Shown piece after piece: positions 55,299 through 64,000 of a stretch of 64,000 bases of DNA. Position 1 is the first letter of the stretch, and every line of letters starts with the position of its first letter. A program made the translations under genes and the position numbers. The DNA lies in contig CAWEFK010000015.1 of assembly GCA_963808315.1 (NCBI GenBank), forward strand, positions 1 through 64,000. Reading direction: 5' to 3'. This DNA is from Palsa-504 sp963808315. Lineage in GTDB: Bacteria; Actinomycetota; Actinomycetes; Streptosporangiales; Streptosporangiaceae. The notes under the pieces were generated by a model that was not told the origin of the DNA, did not search any database, and saw only the letters and a program-made list of their open reading frames with translations.

Positions 55299-55790
55299 CT
55301 AGCGATCCTGGCTGGGGTGAGAGTGCCGGCCACCCCGGCTGGCGAGGACCACGAGCGCGACCAGGAGTCCGATCCACAGCAACGGCCCGGCCGCGTGGGC
55401 GACGGCCATGACGACGATGACGGCGAGCACGATCACGAGCACCGGGTGGCGGTGCCTGCGCCGCATGCCCAGCGGCATGGCCCCCATGGCCCCCATGGCC
55501 CCCATGGCCGTAGCGCCCATCGCCGAGGCTCCTGCTTCCGGCGGGCCCATCGGCTCCGGCAGGTCGTCGAACAGGCCACTCAGGTCGGCCCGGGTCTTGG
55601 CGCCCATGGCGCGGCCGACCCGCTCGTCGAACTCGGCCTGGTCCAGGCGGCCATCAGCGTAGTGCTCGGCCAGGCGGTCGGTGACCGCCTGACGCTCGGC
55701 GTCGGAAACGCGCAGGTGCTGGTCGGCATAGGGACCGCGGAACAGCGGGGAGAAACCCCGTGGCCAGGACTGGCTGGATGACGTAGGCAT
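55299..55790 (-). CDS. DUF1707 membrane protein
   Basis: The 163-residue protein has an N-terminal DUF1707 domain (LRVSDAERQAVTDRLAEHYADGRLDQAEFDERVGRAM, DLSGLFDDLP), a Met/Ala/Gly-rich linker with GAMGAMGAM repeats and two adjacent membrane segments (PVLVIVLAVIVVMAVAHAAG, LLWIGLLVALVVLAS). DUF1707 proteins are widespread in actinobacteria with unknown role, and the neighbouring PspC genes suggest an envelope function. Intact. Confidence 0.9.
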   Translation of the reverse strand: MPTSSSQSWPRGFSPLFRGPYADQHLRVSDAERQAVTDRLAEHYADGRLDQAEFDERVGRAMGAKTRADLSGLFDDLPEPMGPPEAGASAMGATAMGAMGAMGAMPLGMRRRHRHPVLVIVLAVIVVMAVAHAAGPLLWIGLLVALVVLASRGGRHSHPSQDR

Positions 55791-55808
55791 GATGCCTTAC
55801 TCCTTTTA

Positions 55809-56144
55809 CTACCGTGACCGGGACTGCAGGGATTCGATGAGCGAACTGGCGATGGACTGGTCGCTGCCCTCTTCGGGGATCAGCAGCAGGCCGGCCAGAT
55901 AAAGCGGTATGCCCGCACCGCCGATGACGGTCAGGACCACGAAGGCGATCCGGACGATCGTCACGTCGACGCCGAGGTAGCGGGCCAGGCCCGCGGCCAC
56001 GCCCGCCAGCATGCGATCGTGGAACGGGCGGCGGGGAGCCGCGTGCTCAGGCCAGTAGCCGAACGGGGAACCAGTGCGGGGGCCGGACTCGGTGCGGGGG
56101 CCGGACTTGGTGGTGAGCTCTTCTGGGTCAGTGGCTGTGTTCAT
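55809..56144 (-). CDS. PspC-domain protein
   Basis: The 111-residue protein has a PspC domain (FHDRMLAGVAAGLARYLGVDVTIVRIAFVVLTVIGG, PLYLAGLLLIPEE) with two membrane segments and an N-terminal Thr/Gly/Arg-rich extension. Divergent from the PspC-kinase gene with a G-rich region between. It is likely controlled by that kinase/regulator pair as in phage-shock or lia-type systems; this is inference. Confidence 0.88.
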   Translation of the reverse strand: MNTATDPEELTTKSGPRTESGPRTGSPFGYWPEHAAPRRPFHDRMLAGVAAGLARYLGVDVTIVRIAFVVLTVIGGAGIPLYLAGLLLIPEEGSDQSIASSLIESLQSRSR

Positions 56145-56223
56145 GACCTCAGCTTGCCTGCGCCGGCCGCTTCCGCACATCGGGAAGATCCCCGGTGCGC
56201 CCCTGATCCCCGCGGGCCGGAGC

Positions 56224-56274
56224 GGGTCCGGGTCAGGGTCGGGGTCGGGGGCGGGGTCAGGGTCGGAGTCAGGG
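56224..56274 (+). promoter_or_regulatory. G-rich tract with quadruplex potential in the PspC divergent promoter
   Basis: Eight runs of three or more G (starting 56224, 56230, 56236, 56241, 56247, 56253, 56260 and 56272) are separated mostly by 1-3 nt, well beyond the four runs needed for an intramolecular quadruplex. It lies between the divergent starts 56144 and 56321. Confidence 0.5.
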
Positions 56275-56320
56275 ACGTCCCCGATAGCCAGTACCGGCCG
56301 CCGGGGGCGATGATGGGAAC

Positions 56321-57637
56321 GTGGACCATCCGGCACGCTGGCAGCATCATGACCCCTTCCGGCTCAGGCACCGGCGGGGCCACTGCGGCCCGCTGCGCCG
56401 TGACCCGACCGACCGCCTGGGTGGCGGCGTGGCCGCGGGGGTGGCCAGGTGGAGGGGCATCAACGTCACCACCGTACGGATCGCGTTCGTCCTGCTGACC
56501 CTGCCGACCACCGGAGCTGCGGTGGCGCTGTACGTGGTGGCCTGGCTGCTGGTACCGGCGGCCGGGTCAGACACCAGCATCGCCAGCCGGGCCAGGAACG
56601 ACACGCGGGGCATCCGGTTCGCGGCCGGCCTGGCCTCGCTGCTCGTCCTGGTGCTGCTTGTGGCCGATGCGTTCGGCGACGGGTGGATCACCAACTGGGC
56701 GTGGCCGCAGGTGGCCAGCGCGGCCGGGATGGTGCTGATCTGGCGGAACGCCGAGCCAGATGAGCAGGCCACCCTGCGCCACCTGGTCGAGCCGCTGGAA
56801 GGGGCGGCGCGGCGCCGCCCGGGCGCGAGCAGGCGGTCGGCGGTCCGGCTGACGGTCGCGACCTTGCTGCTGTTCGGGGGCGCGGGCTGGCTGTTCTCGG
56901 CGCACGCGAGCCTGGCCCTGCTGCGGCCGCTGGGCGGCGTCGCGCTGGTGATCGCGGCCGTCGTGCTGTTCCTTGGTCCCTGGTGGCTGCGGATCGCGCG
57001 CGACCTCGTGCTCGAGCGGCAGGCCCGGGTCCGGCTGGAGGAACGCGCCGACATCGCCGCCCGGGTTCATGACTCGGTGCTGCAAACCCTGGCCCTGATC
57101 CAGCGGCGCGCGGACGATCCGGCCAAGGTCGTCCAGCTGGCCCGGCAGCAGGAACGGGAGCTGCGCTCCTGGCTCTTCGAGGGGCATCAGCCGAACGGCT
57201 CCGACGAGGTCACCACGTTCGCGGCCGGCGTGCGGCAGATCCAGCAGGACGTCGAGGCCAGGTACGAGATCCCGGTGGAGGCCGTGACCGTCGGGGACGG
57301 CGTGCTCGACGACAACCTGACCGCGCTGCTCGCGGCCGCCCGGGAGGCGACGGTCAACGCGGCGAAGTGGTCCGGGGCCGACGTCATCTCGCTGTTCGCC
57401 GAGGTCGAGCCAGCCGAGGTGTCGCTGGTCGTCCGGGACCGCGGCCGCGGCTTCGACCCCCAGACGGTCCCGGCGGACCGCAAGGGCCTGGCCGAATCCA
57501 TCCACGGCCGGATGACCCGCCGCGGTGGCACCGTGACCGTCACCACGGCTCCCGGCGAGGGCACCAAGGTCACCCTGGCCATGCCCTTCAGCGCCGGGCC
57601 CGGCCCATCCCCCCTGGCCTCCCGGAGTAAGAGATGA
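56321..57637 (+). CDS. PspC-fused sensor histidine kinase
   Basis: A 438-residue kinase: an N-terminal PspC domain (GGVAAGVARWRGINVTTVRI, ALYVVAWLLVPA), further membrane segments (GIRFAAGLASLLVLVLLVAD, VRLTVATLLLFGGAGWLFS, GVALVIAAVVLFLGP), then the HisKA_3 helix with the His in ARVHDSVLQTLALIQRR and an ATPase domain (AREATVNAAKWSGA, VRDRGRGFD). Its stop overlaps the regulator start by ATGA. Kinases of this kind in actinobacteria monitor the cell envelope. GTG start, poor ribosome site. Intact. Confidence 0.9.
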   Translation: MDHPARWQHHDPFRLRHRRGHCGPLRRDPTDRLGGGVAAGVARWRGINVTTVRIAFVLLTLPTTGAAVALYVVAWLLVPAAGSDTSIASRARNDTRGIRFAAGLASLLVLVLLVADAFGDGWITNWAWPQVASAAGMVLIWRNAEPDEQATLRHLVEPLEGAARRRPGASRRSAVRLTVATLLLFGGAGWLFSAHASLALLRPLGGVALVIAAVVLFLGPWWLRIARDLVLERQARVRLEERADIAARVHDSVLQTLALIQRRADDPAKVVQLARQQERELRSWLFEGHQPNGSDEVTTFAAGVRQIQQDVEARYEIPVEAVTVGDGVLDDNLTALLAAAREATVNAAKWSGADVISLFAEVEPAEVSLVVRDRGRGFDPQTVPADRKGLAESIHGRMTRRGGTVTVTTAPGEGTKVTLAMPFSAGPGPSPLASRSKR

Positions 57638-58281
57638 CGCGGGTGGTCCTGGTCGATGACCACGGATTGTTCCGGTCCGGGGTGCGGGCCGAGCTCGGCC
57701 GGCAGGTCGACGTGGTGGGCGAGGCGGACGACGTGCAGCCCGCGATCGCGCTGATCGCCGAGCTCCTTCCCGACGTGGTGCTGCTCGACGTGCACCTGCC
57801 CGGCGGCGGCGGTCAGGCCGTGGTCCAGGCGATCAAGGCCGACCACCCGCAGGTACGCTTCCTCGCGCTGTCCGCCTCGGACGCCCCGGAGGACGTGATC
57901 GCGGTGATCCGGGCCGGGGCCCGCGGCTACGTGACCAAGACCATCTCCACCGTCGAGCTGGCCGACGCGGTCCGCCGGGTCGCGGCAGGCGACGCGGTGT
58001 TCTCGCACCGGCTGGCCGGGTTCGTCCTCGACGCCTTCGCCGCGGCGCCGTCGGCCGATGACCTGAAGCCGTCCTTCGACCCCGAGCTCGACCAGCTGAC
58101 CAGCCGGGAGCGGGAGGTGCTCAGGCTGATCGCCCAGGGTTACACCTACAAGGAGATCGCCCGCGAGCTGTTCATCTCGGTCAAGACGGTGGAAAGTCAC
58201 GTGTCTTCTGTGCTGCGCAAGCTGCAGCTCTCGACCCGGCACCAGCTGACCAGGTGGGCCGCGGAACGGCGGCTGACCTAA
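57634..58281 (+). CDS. NarL/LuxR-type response regulator
   Basis: A 215-residue regulator partnered with the PspC kinase. The receiver has D8/D9 in VVLVDDHGLFR, phospho-acceptor D52 in VVLLDVHLPGGGG and K in YVTKTIS. The C-terminal LuxR HTH is LTSREREVLRLIAQGYTYKEIARELFISVKTVESH. A strong terminator follows. Likely targets are the divergent PspC gene and its own operon. Confidence 0.94.
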   Translation: MTRVVLVDDHGLFRSGVRAELGRQVDVVGEADDVQPAIALIAELLPDVVLLDVHLPGGGGQAVVQAIKADHPQVRFLALSASDAPEDVIAVIRAGARGYVTKTISTVELADAVRRVAAGDAVFSHRLAGFVLDAFAAAPSADDLKPSFDPELDQLTSREREVLRLIAQGYTYKEIARELFISVKTVESHVSSVLRKLQLSTRHQLTRWAAERRLT

Positions 58282-58288
58282 AAGCCGG

Positions 58289-58329
58289 ACGGCCGGCTTC
58301 CCGTGGCGTTACCACGGGAAGCCGGCCGT
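58289..58329. terminator. Bidirectional hairpin between the regulator and the permease
   Basis: A perfect 18-bp stem (58289-58306 with 58312-58329) and a 5-nt loop lie between the convergent ends at 58281 and 58351. Without long T runs it relies on the very stable stem. Confidence 0.88.
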
Positions 58330-58350
58330 TGGCGTCGGGCCGGGGCGGAG

Positions 58351-60060
58351 TTAGATGGGCGTGTGACCGACGCCCAGGTCCAGGTCCTCCTGGTGCGCGT
58401 CGGCGGCGGCCTCCTCCGCGTGCGCGATGACCCGCTCCGTGCCCAGGCGGCTGTTCACGGCGAAGTAGAACACGATCAGGCTGAAGATCGCGATGGCCCC
58501 GAGGTCCCACCAGAACGGCAGGTGGACGCCGAGCTTAGTGCCGAGGAACGTGGCGTAGCCTTCGGACGAGCCGGTGTTGCCCGGGCCCGAGCTGATCCCG
58601 CCGACGTAGCTGCCGCCGAAGATGGAGAACAGGGTCAGGCCGATGATCCACGGGATGGCGAACGCCCCGGCCCGGAAGTCCAGCGGCTCCTGGTTCGGGT
58701 CGACCCGGCGGGCGATGACGTACAGGATCAGGAAGAAGGCCACCGCGGCGTCGATCTTGAGGTCGTTGGCGGTGCCGCTCCAGTAGATGATGAACCCGGA
58801 GACCACGAAGCTGAACGGGGCGATGACGTTCAGGATCGGGGCCCGGTACGGCCGGATCCGGTCCGGGTCGCTCCGGCGCAGCGAGACCGCGGCCACCGGG
58901 GCGAAGCTGTACATGAACGACGACGCCGAGGTGATGGCCCCGACCAGCCCCGCCCAGCTGCCGAACGGCAGGAACAGGACGCAGCCGAAGGCGCCGCCGA
59001 AGATGATGCTGAACCAGGGCACGCCGCGCCGGTCGATGCTGGAGAACACCGGCGGCAGGAAGCGGGTCTTGGCCAGCGAGTACGACAGCCGGGAGGCGGC
59101 GCTGACGTAGACCAGGCCGGTCCCGGCCGGCGAGACGACCGCGTCGATGATCAGGACGGTGCCGAGCCAGCCCAGGCCGATCGAGGTGGCCAGCTGGTAG
59201 TACGGGCCGAACGTGCCGACGTGAGGCCCGAACGGGGCGGACCAGCCGTGGGCAATGTTGACCGGGTTCAGCGCGCCGGTGAAGCACAGCTGCAGCAGGA
59301 TGTAGAGGGCGGCGCCCATCAGCATCGAGCCGACCACCGCGAGCGGCACGTCCCGCTTGGGGTTGCGCGCCTCCCCGGCCAGCTGGGCGGCCTGCTCGAA
59401 GCCCTCCAGGGCGAACACGATGCCGAGCGGGATCGCGATGAACACGCCCTTGATGCCGTACGGCATGAACCCGCCGCCCGCGGTGAAGTTCGAGCCGTGG
59501 AAGACCTTGGTCATGATGAAGATGATGGTCATGAACGGCACCAGGATCTTCCAGTACATGGCGACCGTGTTGGTCCTGGCCATCCACTTGATGCCGAACA
59601 GGTTCAGCGCCGTGAACGCGAACATGAAGGCGATCGCGACGCCCAGGCCCTTCCCGGTGAGCAGGCCGTGCGAGTTCTGCAGCCAGGGCCAGTACTTGGC
59701 GTCGAGGTACCCGAGAGTGGCCTCGACCTCGATCGGCGCGACGGCCATCGCCTGCAGGTAGGAGAAGGTCCCGGCGAAGAAGCCGCCCAGGGTGCCCGCG
59801 TGGATCCAGGTGAACCGCGCGGTGCTGCCGGAGATCGGGTAGGTGGAGCCGAGCTCGGCGTAGATCAGCGCGACGCCGATCAGCAGGACCACGCCGATGA
59901 TCCACGAGATGATGGCTGCGGGCCCGGCGGCCTTGGACGCGTTCAGCGTGCCGAGCAGCCAGCCGGATCCGATGACCGAGCCGGCCGACACCATGAACAG
60001 GGGTAGCAGCCCGATATCCCGCCTTAGCCGAGGCGGTACCTCCGAGAGGTCTTGGCTCAT
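58351..60060 (-). CDS. APC-family amino acid permease
   Basis: About 569 residues with 12-14 membrane segments. The substrate-binding start is LPLFMVSAGSVIGSGWLLGT (the GSG motif of APC transporters), and later come GIVFALEGFEQAAQLAGEARNP and VDAVVSPAGTGLVY-like parts. The ATG at 60060 is preferred because GGAAGG lies 8 bases upstream; ATG 60066 would be too close. Substrate probably an amino acid or amine. 60061-60309 is AT-rich, holding its promoter and no gene. Intact. Confidence 0.9.
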   Translation of the reverse strand: MSQDLSEVPPRLRRDIGLLPLFMVSAGSVIGSGWLLGTLNASKAAGPAAIISWIIGVVLLIGVALIYAELGSTYPISGSTARFTWIHAGTLGGFFAGTFSYLQAMAVAPIEVEATLGYLDAKYWPWLQNSHGLLTGKGLGVAIAFMFAFTALNLFGIKWMARTNTVAMYWKILVPFMTIIFIMTKVFHGSNFTAGGGFMPYGIKGVFIAIPLGIVFALEGFEQAAQLAGEARNPKRDVPLAVVGSMLMGAALYILLQLCFTGALNPVNIAHGWSAPFGPHVGTFGPYYQLATSIGLGWLGTVLIIDAVVSPAGTGLVYVSAASRLSYSLAKTRFLPPVFSSIDRRGVPWFSIIFGGAFGCVLFLPFGSWAGLVGAITSASSFMYSFAPVAAVSLRRSDPDRIRPYRAPILNVIAPFSFVVSGFIIYWSGTANDLKIDAAVAFFLILYVIARRVDPNQEPLDFRAGAFAIPWIIGLTLFSIFGGSYVGGISSGPGNTGSSEGYATFLGTKLGVHLPFWWDLGAIAIFSLIVFYFAVNSRLGTERVIAHAEEAAADAHQEDLDLGVGHTPI

Positions 60061-60309
60061 CCTCATATCCTTCCGCTGAACCCCGTGGCGACCGCCGGAA
60101 AGGTGGCTACCAGGTGAGATGTGGCAGAACTTTAACATCGATTGGGGTGCAAGTCGCCTATTGACTTTCAATTTTCCAGGTTGTTACCCGAACGCAAAGT
60201 GCCACCTTAGCGCGGCGGAGAAGGCGTTCACGAGCGGGTAACATGTAACGATTTGGCATTCCCACATGATGAAGTGAATGAACTGTTAACAGGCCTTAAG
60301 CCGTCGCCG

Positions 60310-61628
60310 TTACCAGGCGGGGTCCAGGGCGGGGCCGTGCAGGGCCAGCACGTGGTCGTGGGTTTCTCGCTCCGCGGCCAGCCGGGCCCGCCCGTCCCCG
60401 ACGAACACGATCGGCGGCCGCAGCGCGCCGTTGTAGTTGTTGGCCAGCGTGTAGGTGTAGGCACCGGTGACCGGCATGGCCAGCAGGTCACCCACGGCCG
60501 GCGACGGCAGCGGGAGCCCGCCCACCAGCAGGTCACCCGACTCGCACTGCCGGCCGACGACGTCCACGAGCTCGGCCGGAGGTTCGGTCATCCGGGTGGC
60601 GAGCACCGCCTCGAAGGCCTGGCCGGTGAGCGCGGCGTCGAGGTTGTCGGCCATGCCGCCGTCGACCGCGGCGAACGTGCGGCCGGTGCGCTTGACCGTG
60701 GTCACCCGGTACAGCGTGGCGCACGACCGGGCGACCAGGCTCCGGCCCGGCTCGATGACCAGCCTGGCCCCGGTGGGCAGGCACGCGCTGGCCGCTGCGG
60801 TGATGGTGTCGAGGTACTCGCCGACCGTCGGCGCTTCGTCGCCGCGGGTATACCGGACCCCGAGGCCGCCGCCGACGTCGTAGACGCCGAACGGGCCGAG
60901 GGCGGCGATCGCCTGGACGGCCCGCGCGAACGGCTCGGTGTCCAGGATCTGCGATCCGATGTGCAGGTGCAGCCCGTCCAGGCGCAGCCGGTCACTGGCC
61001 CGGATCCGGGCGATCGCCTCGGCGGCCTGGCCGGCGGCAACCCGAACTTGGAGTCCTCGCCGCCGGTGGACTGCGATTCGTGGGTCTGCGGCGAGATGCC
61101 GGGGATGATCCGCAGCAGCACCCGCTGCGGGCCGCCGGCCAGGTGGCCGCCGGCCAGGTGCTCCAGCCGGTCGATGTCGTCGAAGTTGTCCACCACCACG
61201 GTCCCGACCCCCGCGGCCAGCGCCATCGTCAGCTCCGCCGTGGTCTTGGCGTTCCCGTGCAGGTACATGCGGTCCGCGGGCACGCCCGCGGCCAGGGCCA
61301 TCACCAGCTCGCCGGCCCCGGCGACGTCGACGGACAGGCCGCAGGCCGCCATCACCTTGTACGCCGCCACGCAGGGGAACGACTTGGACGCGAACACCAC
61401 CTCGGAGTCCGGGCGGCGGGCGGCGAGCCCGTCGCCGAACCGGCGGGCCTGGTCCGCCAGCCCGGCCTCGTCCACGATGTAGGCGGGGGTGCCGAACCGT
61501 TCGGCGAGCTCGGTGACGCCGACGCCACCGATCATCAGTTCCCCTTCGGCGGAGACCGAGCTGTGCTCGGGGAACAGCGGGAGCAGGTCGGCGCCTGGTC
61601 CGGCGCTTAGCGGCTTTTTCTGTGTCAT
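60310..61628 (-). CDS. lysA: Diaminopimelate decarboxylase (frameshifted)
   Basis: The PLP enzyme makes lysine from meso-diaminopimelate. The PLP lysine is in EVVFASKSFPCVAAYKV, followed by SVDVAGAGELVMAL, YLHGNAKT, RIIPGISPQTHESQSTGGEDSKFG, LHLHIGSQI, GGGLGVRY, LVIEPGRSLVA and DGGMADNLDAAL. A single indel near 61030 splits it. The 1319-bp span gives about 439 residues, normal for LysA, so a sequence error is likely. Divergent from the acyl-CoA dehydrogenase. Confidence 0.92.
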
Positions 61629-61677
61629 GGGCTGAAGCTACGCTGGAAGAGCCGGGTACATGAGGAAGGGAACGCAG

Positions 61678-62829
61678 ATGACCGTGATCGCGGCGGAGTT
61701 CGACGAGCTGATCAGCCTGCTGCGCGGGTTCATCAGGCGCGAGGTGATGCCCGCCGAGGCGGCCATCGACGAATCCGACGAGATCCCGGCGCGGCTGATC
61801 GCGCAGGCCAAGGAGATGGGCCTGTACGGCTACGCGCTGCCGGCCGAGTACGGCGGGCTCGGCCTGTCGGTGGAACAGCAGGTGCGGCTGGCCATCGAGC
61901 TCGGCTACACCAGCCCGGCGTTCCGGTCGCTGTTCGGCACCAACAACGGCATCGCCGGGCAGGTGCTGGTCCTGGCCGGCACCGAAGCAGCAGCGCAAGC
62001 AGTGGCTGCCCCGGCTGGCCTCGGGCGAGGTGGTCGCCTCGTTCGCGCTGACCGAGCCGGACGCGGGCTCGGACCCGAGCCGGCTGACCACGACCGCCGA
62101 GCCGCGAGCCAGACGGCGGCTGGGTCATCGACGGCCTCAAGCGCTACATCACCAACGCCCCGGCGGCCGACGTGTTCATGGTGTTCGCCGCGCGACCGAC
62201 CCCGACAGGCGCCGCCGGGCAAGGGCATCGGCGTGTTCGTCGTGCCGGCCGGCACGGACGGGGTCGCGGTGGCGGCGCGGGACCACAAGATGGGCCAGGC
62301 CGGCGCCTGGACCGCCGACGTCGCGTTCACCGGCGTCCGGGTCCCGGCCGACGCGCTGGTCGGCGAGGCGGCCCAGGCCGGTTACGCCACCGCGATGCGC
62401 AGCCTGGCGCACGGGCGGCTGACGATCGCCGGGGTCTGCGTGGGCGTGTCGGCCCGGCTGGTCGACGAGAGCGTGGCCTACGCCAAGGAACGCCTCCAGG
62501 GCGGCCACCCGATCGGCGAGTACCAGCTGGTCCAGGCCATGCTCGCGGACTCCCAGACCGAGTACCTGGCGGCCCGGGCCCTGGTCCTGGACGCCGCCGC
62601 GCAGTACGACGCGGGCACCGACCGGCGGCTGGGTCCGTCGGCGGCGAAATACTTCGCCAGCGAGGCGGTGGGCCGGATCGCCGACCGCGCGGTGCAGATC
62701 CACGGCGGCTCCGGATACATCCGCGGCATCGCGGTGGAACGGCTGTACCGCGACGTGCGGCTGTTCCGGATCTACGAGGGCACCAGCCAGATCCAGCAGC
62801 TCGTCATCGCCAGGGAACTGCTCAGGTGA
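61678..62829 (+). CDS. Acyl-CoA dehydrogenase (frameshifted)
   Basis: FAD enzyme of fatty-acid or amino-acid oxidation. After frames are joined: LPAEYGGLGLSVEQQV, SFALTEPDAGSDPS (the FAD/substrate signature), GLKRYITNA, MGQAGAWTADVAF, and the C-terminal VQIHGGSGYIRGIAVERLYRDVRLFRIYEGTSQIQ with the catalytic Glu in YEGTS. Compensating indels fall near 61990, 62105 and 62215, and the span is exactly 384 codons. GGAAGGG supports ATG 61678. Confidence 0.9.
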   Translation: MTVIAAEFDELISLLRGFIRREVMPAEAAIDESDEIPARLIAQAKEMGLYGYALPAEYGGLGLSVEQQVRLAIELGYTSPAFRSLFGTNNGIAGQVLVLAGTEAAAQAVAAPAGLGRGGRLVRADRAGRGLGPEPADHDRRAASQTAAGSSTASSATSPTPRRPTCSWCSPRDRPRQAPPGKGIGVFVVPAGTDGVAVAARDHKMGQAGAWTADVAFTGVRVPADALVGEAAQAGYATAMRSLAHGRLTIAGVCVGVSARLVDESVAYAKERLQGGHPIGEYQLVQAMLADSQTEYLAARALVLDAAAQYDAGTDRRLGPSAAKYFASEAVGRIADRAVQIHGGSGYIRGIAVERLYRDVRLFRIYEGTSQIQQLVIARELLR

Positions 62830-62848
62830 CTCCGGGGACCGCGACGGC

Positions 62849-63707
62849 TCAGAGCCGTTCGGCCAGCCAGGCGTGCACCTCGCCGATGTGGTTCTCCCGC
62901 AGGGTGAGGTGCCCGTCCTCGTCGAACAGCCTGGCGTCCACGCCCGGGATATGCGCGGCCAGCCACTGGCCGTGGCTGAACGGCACGGCCTCGTCCCGGC
63001 GGCCGTGCATCAGCAGCACAGGAACGGAGATCGGGGCCAGCTCGAAGCCCCACGGGATGCACTCGGCGTAGGAGTCATCCCAGCAGCCGTCGATGCCGGC
63101 CGCGTAGGCCTGCTGCAAGCAGAGCGCCTCGTCGAGAAGGAAGCCCGGGTCCTCGCCGGGCTGGAGCGTCACCCGCATGTTCTCGGCCAGGTCGGCCGTC
63201 GAGACGGACAGCAGTCCCCGGCGCTCCCGCTCGTACGTGGCGCGGGACGCGGCCCGGTCCGCGAGCATCAGGGCGACGTCCCGTTTCGCGCCCGGGCTCC
63301 TGCCTGCGAACCAGTCCAGGCCCACCGCGTCGTAGGAGCGGCGAGGCCAGGCACGCGGCCGCCACGACCAGGTCCGGCAGCAGGGCCGCGCAGGCCAGCA
63401 GCGGCGGCCCGCCGCCGGAGAAGCCCCACATGGCCAGCCGGTCCAGGCGCAGAGCCATGCAGATCGCCCGCGCGTCGGCCGCGGTGTCGGCCACCGTCCG
63501 CCCCGGTTGCGGGGTCGACTCGCCGTAACCCGGGCGGTCGTAGCTGATCAGCCGCAAGCCGCGGGCGGTTGCGTCGGCCACCGTGCGACCGTACAGGTGC
63601 CGTGAGTTCGGCGTGCCGACGTGCACCAGCACCGGACGGCCATCCGGATCGCCGGCGTCCTCGACGGCCAGCGTCCGGCCGTCCGGTGTGGTGACGAGCC
63701 ATTCCAT
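62849..63707 (-). CDS. Alpha/beta hydrolase (frameshifted)
   Basis: The nucleophile elbow is in LAMWGFSGGGPPLLACA, the oxyanion region is VHVGTPNSRHLYG, an acidic residue lies in LLMHGRRDEAVPF, and the catalytic His in LFDEDGHLTLREN. One indel near 63335 separates the halves. About 286 residues in total. GGAGG points to ATG 63707 over GTG 63713. Substrate unknown; it resembles proline iminopeptidase-like and ester hydrolases. Confidence 0.88.
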
Positions 63708-63759
63708 GGACACCTCCGCCGGTCAGCCTAGACCAGCGGAGGTGACGGTTTCGGCAGGG

Positions 63760-64000
63760 TTAGAGCTGATGGAAGATCACCACCGTGTGCACGGCCATGC
63801 TGGTGTTGCCGCCGGCCGCGACCTGGGTGACGCCGTTCAGGCCGGTGACGGTGACCGGGACCGGGCTGTCGGTCTTGGCGTCGTCGTCGCCGAGCTGGCC
63901 GTTCACGTCATAGCCCCAGGCCTGCACCGTGCCGTTGGCCAGCAGCGCGACGACGTGGTAGGAGCCGACCGCCACCTGGGTGACGCTGGTCAGGCCGGCC
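63760..64000 (-). CDS. RCC1-repeat protein, C-terminal end (partial)
   Basis: The open frame continues past the right edge. It shows RCC1/BLIP-II-type beta-propeller repeats: VTQVAVGSYHVVALLANGTVQAWGYDVNGQLGDD, then VTVTGLNGVTQVAAGGNTSMAV, before a short tail. Such proteins in actinomycetes are usually secreted. The start is outside the window. Confidence 0.85.
   Translation of the reverse strand, partial: AGLTSVTQVAVGSYHVVALLANGTVQAWGYDVNGQLGDDDAKTDSPVPVTVTGLNGVTQVAAGGNTSMAVHTVVIFHQL

Overview
The window is very GC-rich and reads as chromosome of a filamentous, Streptomyces-like actinomycete; the order cannot be fixed from this sequence. Lineage markers are the XRE/DUF5753, DUF397 and Methyltransf_19 clusters of whiJ type, DUF1707 and PspC proteins, ECF sigma factors with membrane tails, FHA and RsbW-like proteins, and adenosylcobalamin synthesis genes. 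Single-base frameshifts break about a dozen conserved genes whose total spans are still close to normal. Uncorrected sequence indels are therefore likely, and frameshifted core genes are annotated as CDS with a warning.

Layout. 1-5.2 kb is a decayed integrative-element end: the tail of an unidentified gene, a small protein, an ExeA/TniB-type ATPase with its terminator, a 5'-truncated conjugative coupling ATPase, a J-domain protein and a large serine recombinase, ending at a candidate attachment half-site (about 5.16-5.25 kb). 5.4-9.8 kb holds DUF6504, DUF4262, glyA, a nucleoside hydrolase and an RsbW-like ATPase. 10.3-12.6 kb is a whiJ-type regulatory cluster. 12.6-13.5 kb is repeat-rich and non-coding. 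13.5-19.3 kb encodes a membrane-anchored secreted protein behind a tiny leader ORF, a TrcR-like two-component pair and two paralogous ECF sigma factors fused to membrane and extracellular segments.

19.3-25.1 kb is a minus-strand train: cobD, a Pmp3-type membrane peptide, cobQ, ohr, a VOC protein, an ADP-ribosylglycohydrolase and a PfkB kinase. A long inverted repeat lies on the ADP-ribosylglycohydrolase start codon. 25.2-26.2 kb is an aldo/keto reductase. A tRNA-Arg(UCU) at 26.36 kb is followed by a tyrosine-integrase remnant and then by a defence-like island (26.8-35.3 kb): an XRE/TPR regulator, a TIR-NTPase, a membrane-anchored band-7-like protein, a Phd/PIN toxin-antitoxin pair and a HelD-type helicase.

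35.4-40.2 kb is patchy accessory DNA: two related unknown proteins, a serine hydrolase, a methyltransferase, gene fragments, an acetyltransferase, and at 37.97-38.03 kb a complete palindromic copy of the 5.2-kb att-like sequence. 40.3-44.9 kb carries a TetR regulator with a divergent FAD monooxygenase, a geranylgeranyl-reductase-like enzyme and a maleylpyruvate-isomerase-like protein. 45-50 kb has a DUF4062/NB-ARC ATPase, a VapBC-like pair, an inverted fragment of the same ATPase family and an HExxH protein. 51-64 kb is more ordinary: an RCK-type ion-channel protein, FHA, MTHFR, DUF1707, PspC with a PspC-kinase/regulator pair, an APC permease, lysA, an acyl-CoA dehydrogenase, an alpha/beta hydrolase and the end of an RCC1-repeat protein.
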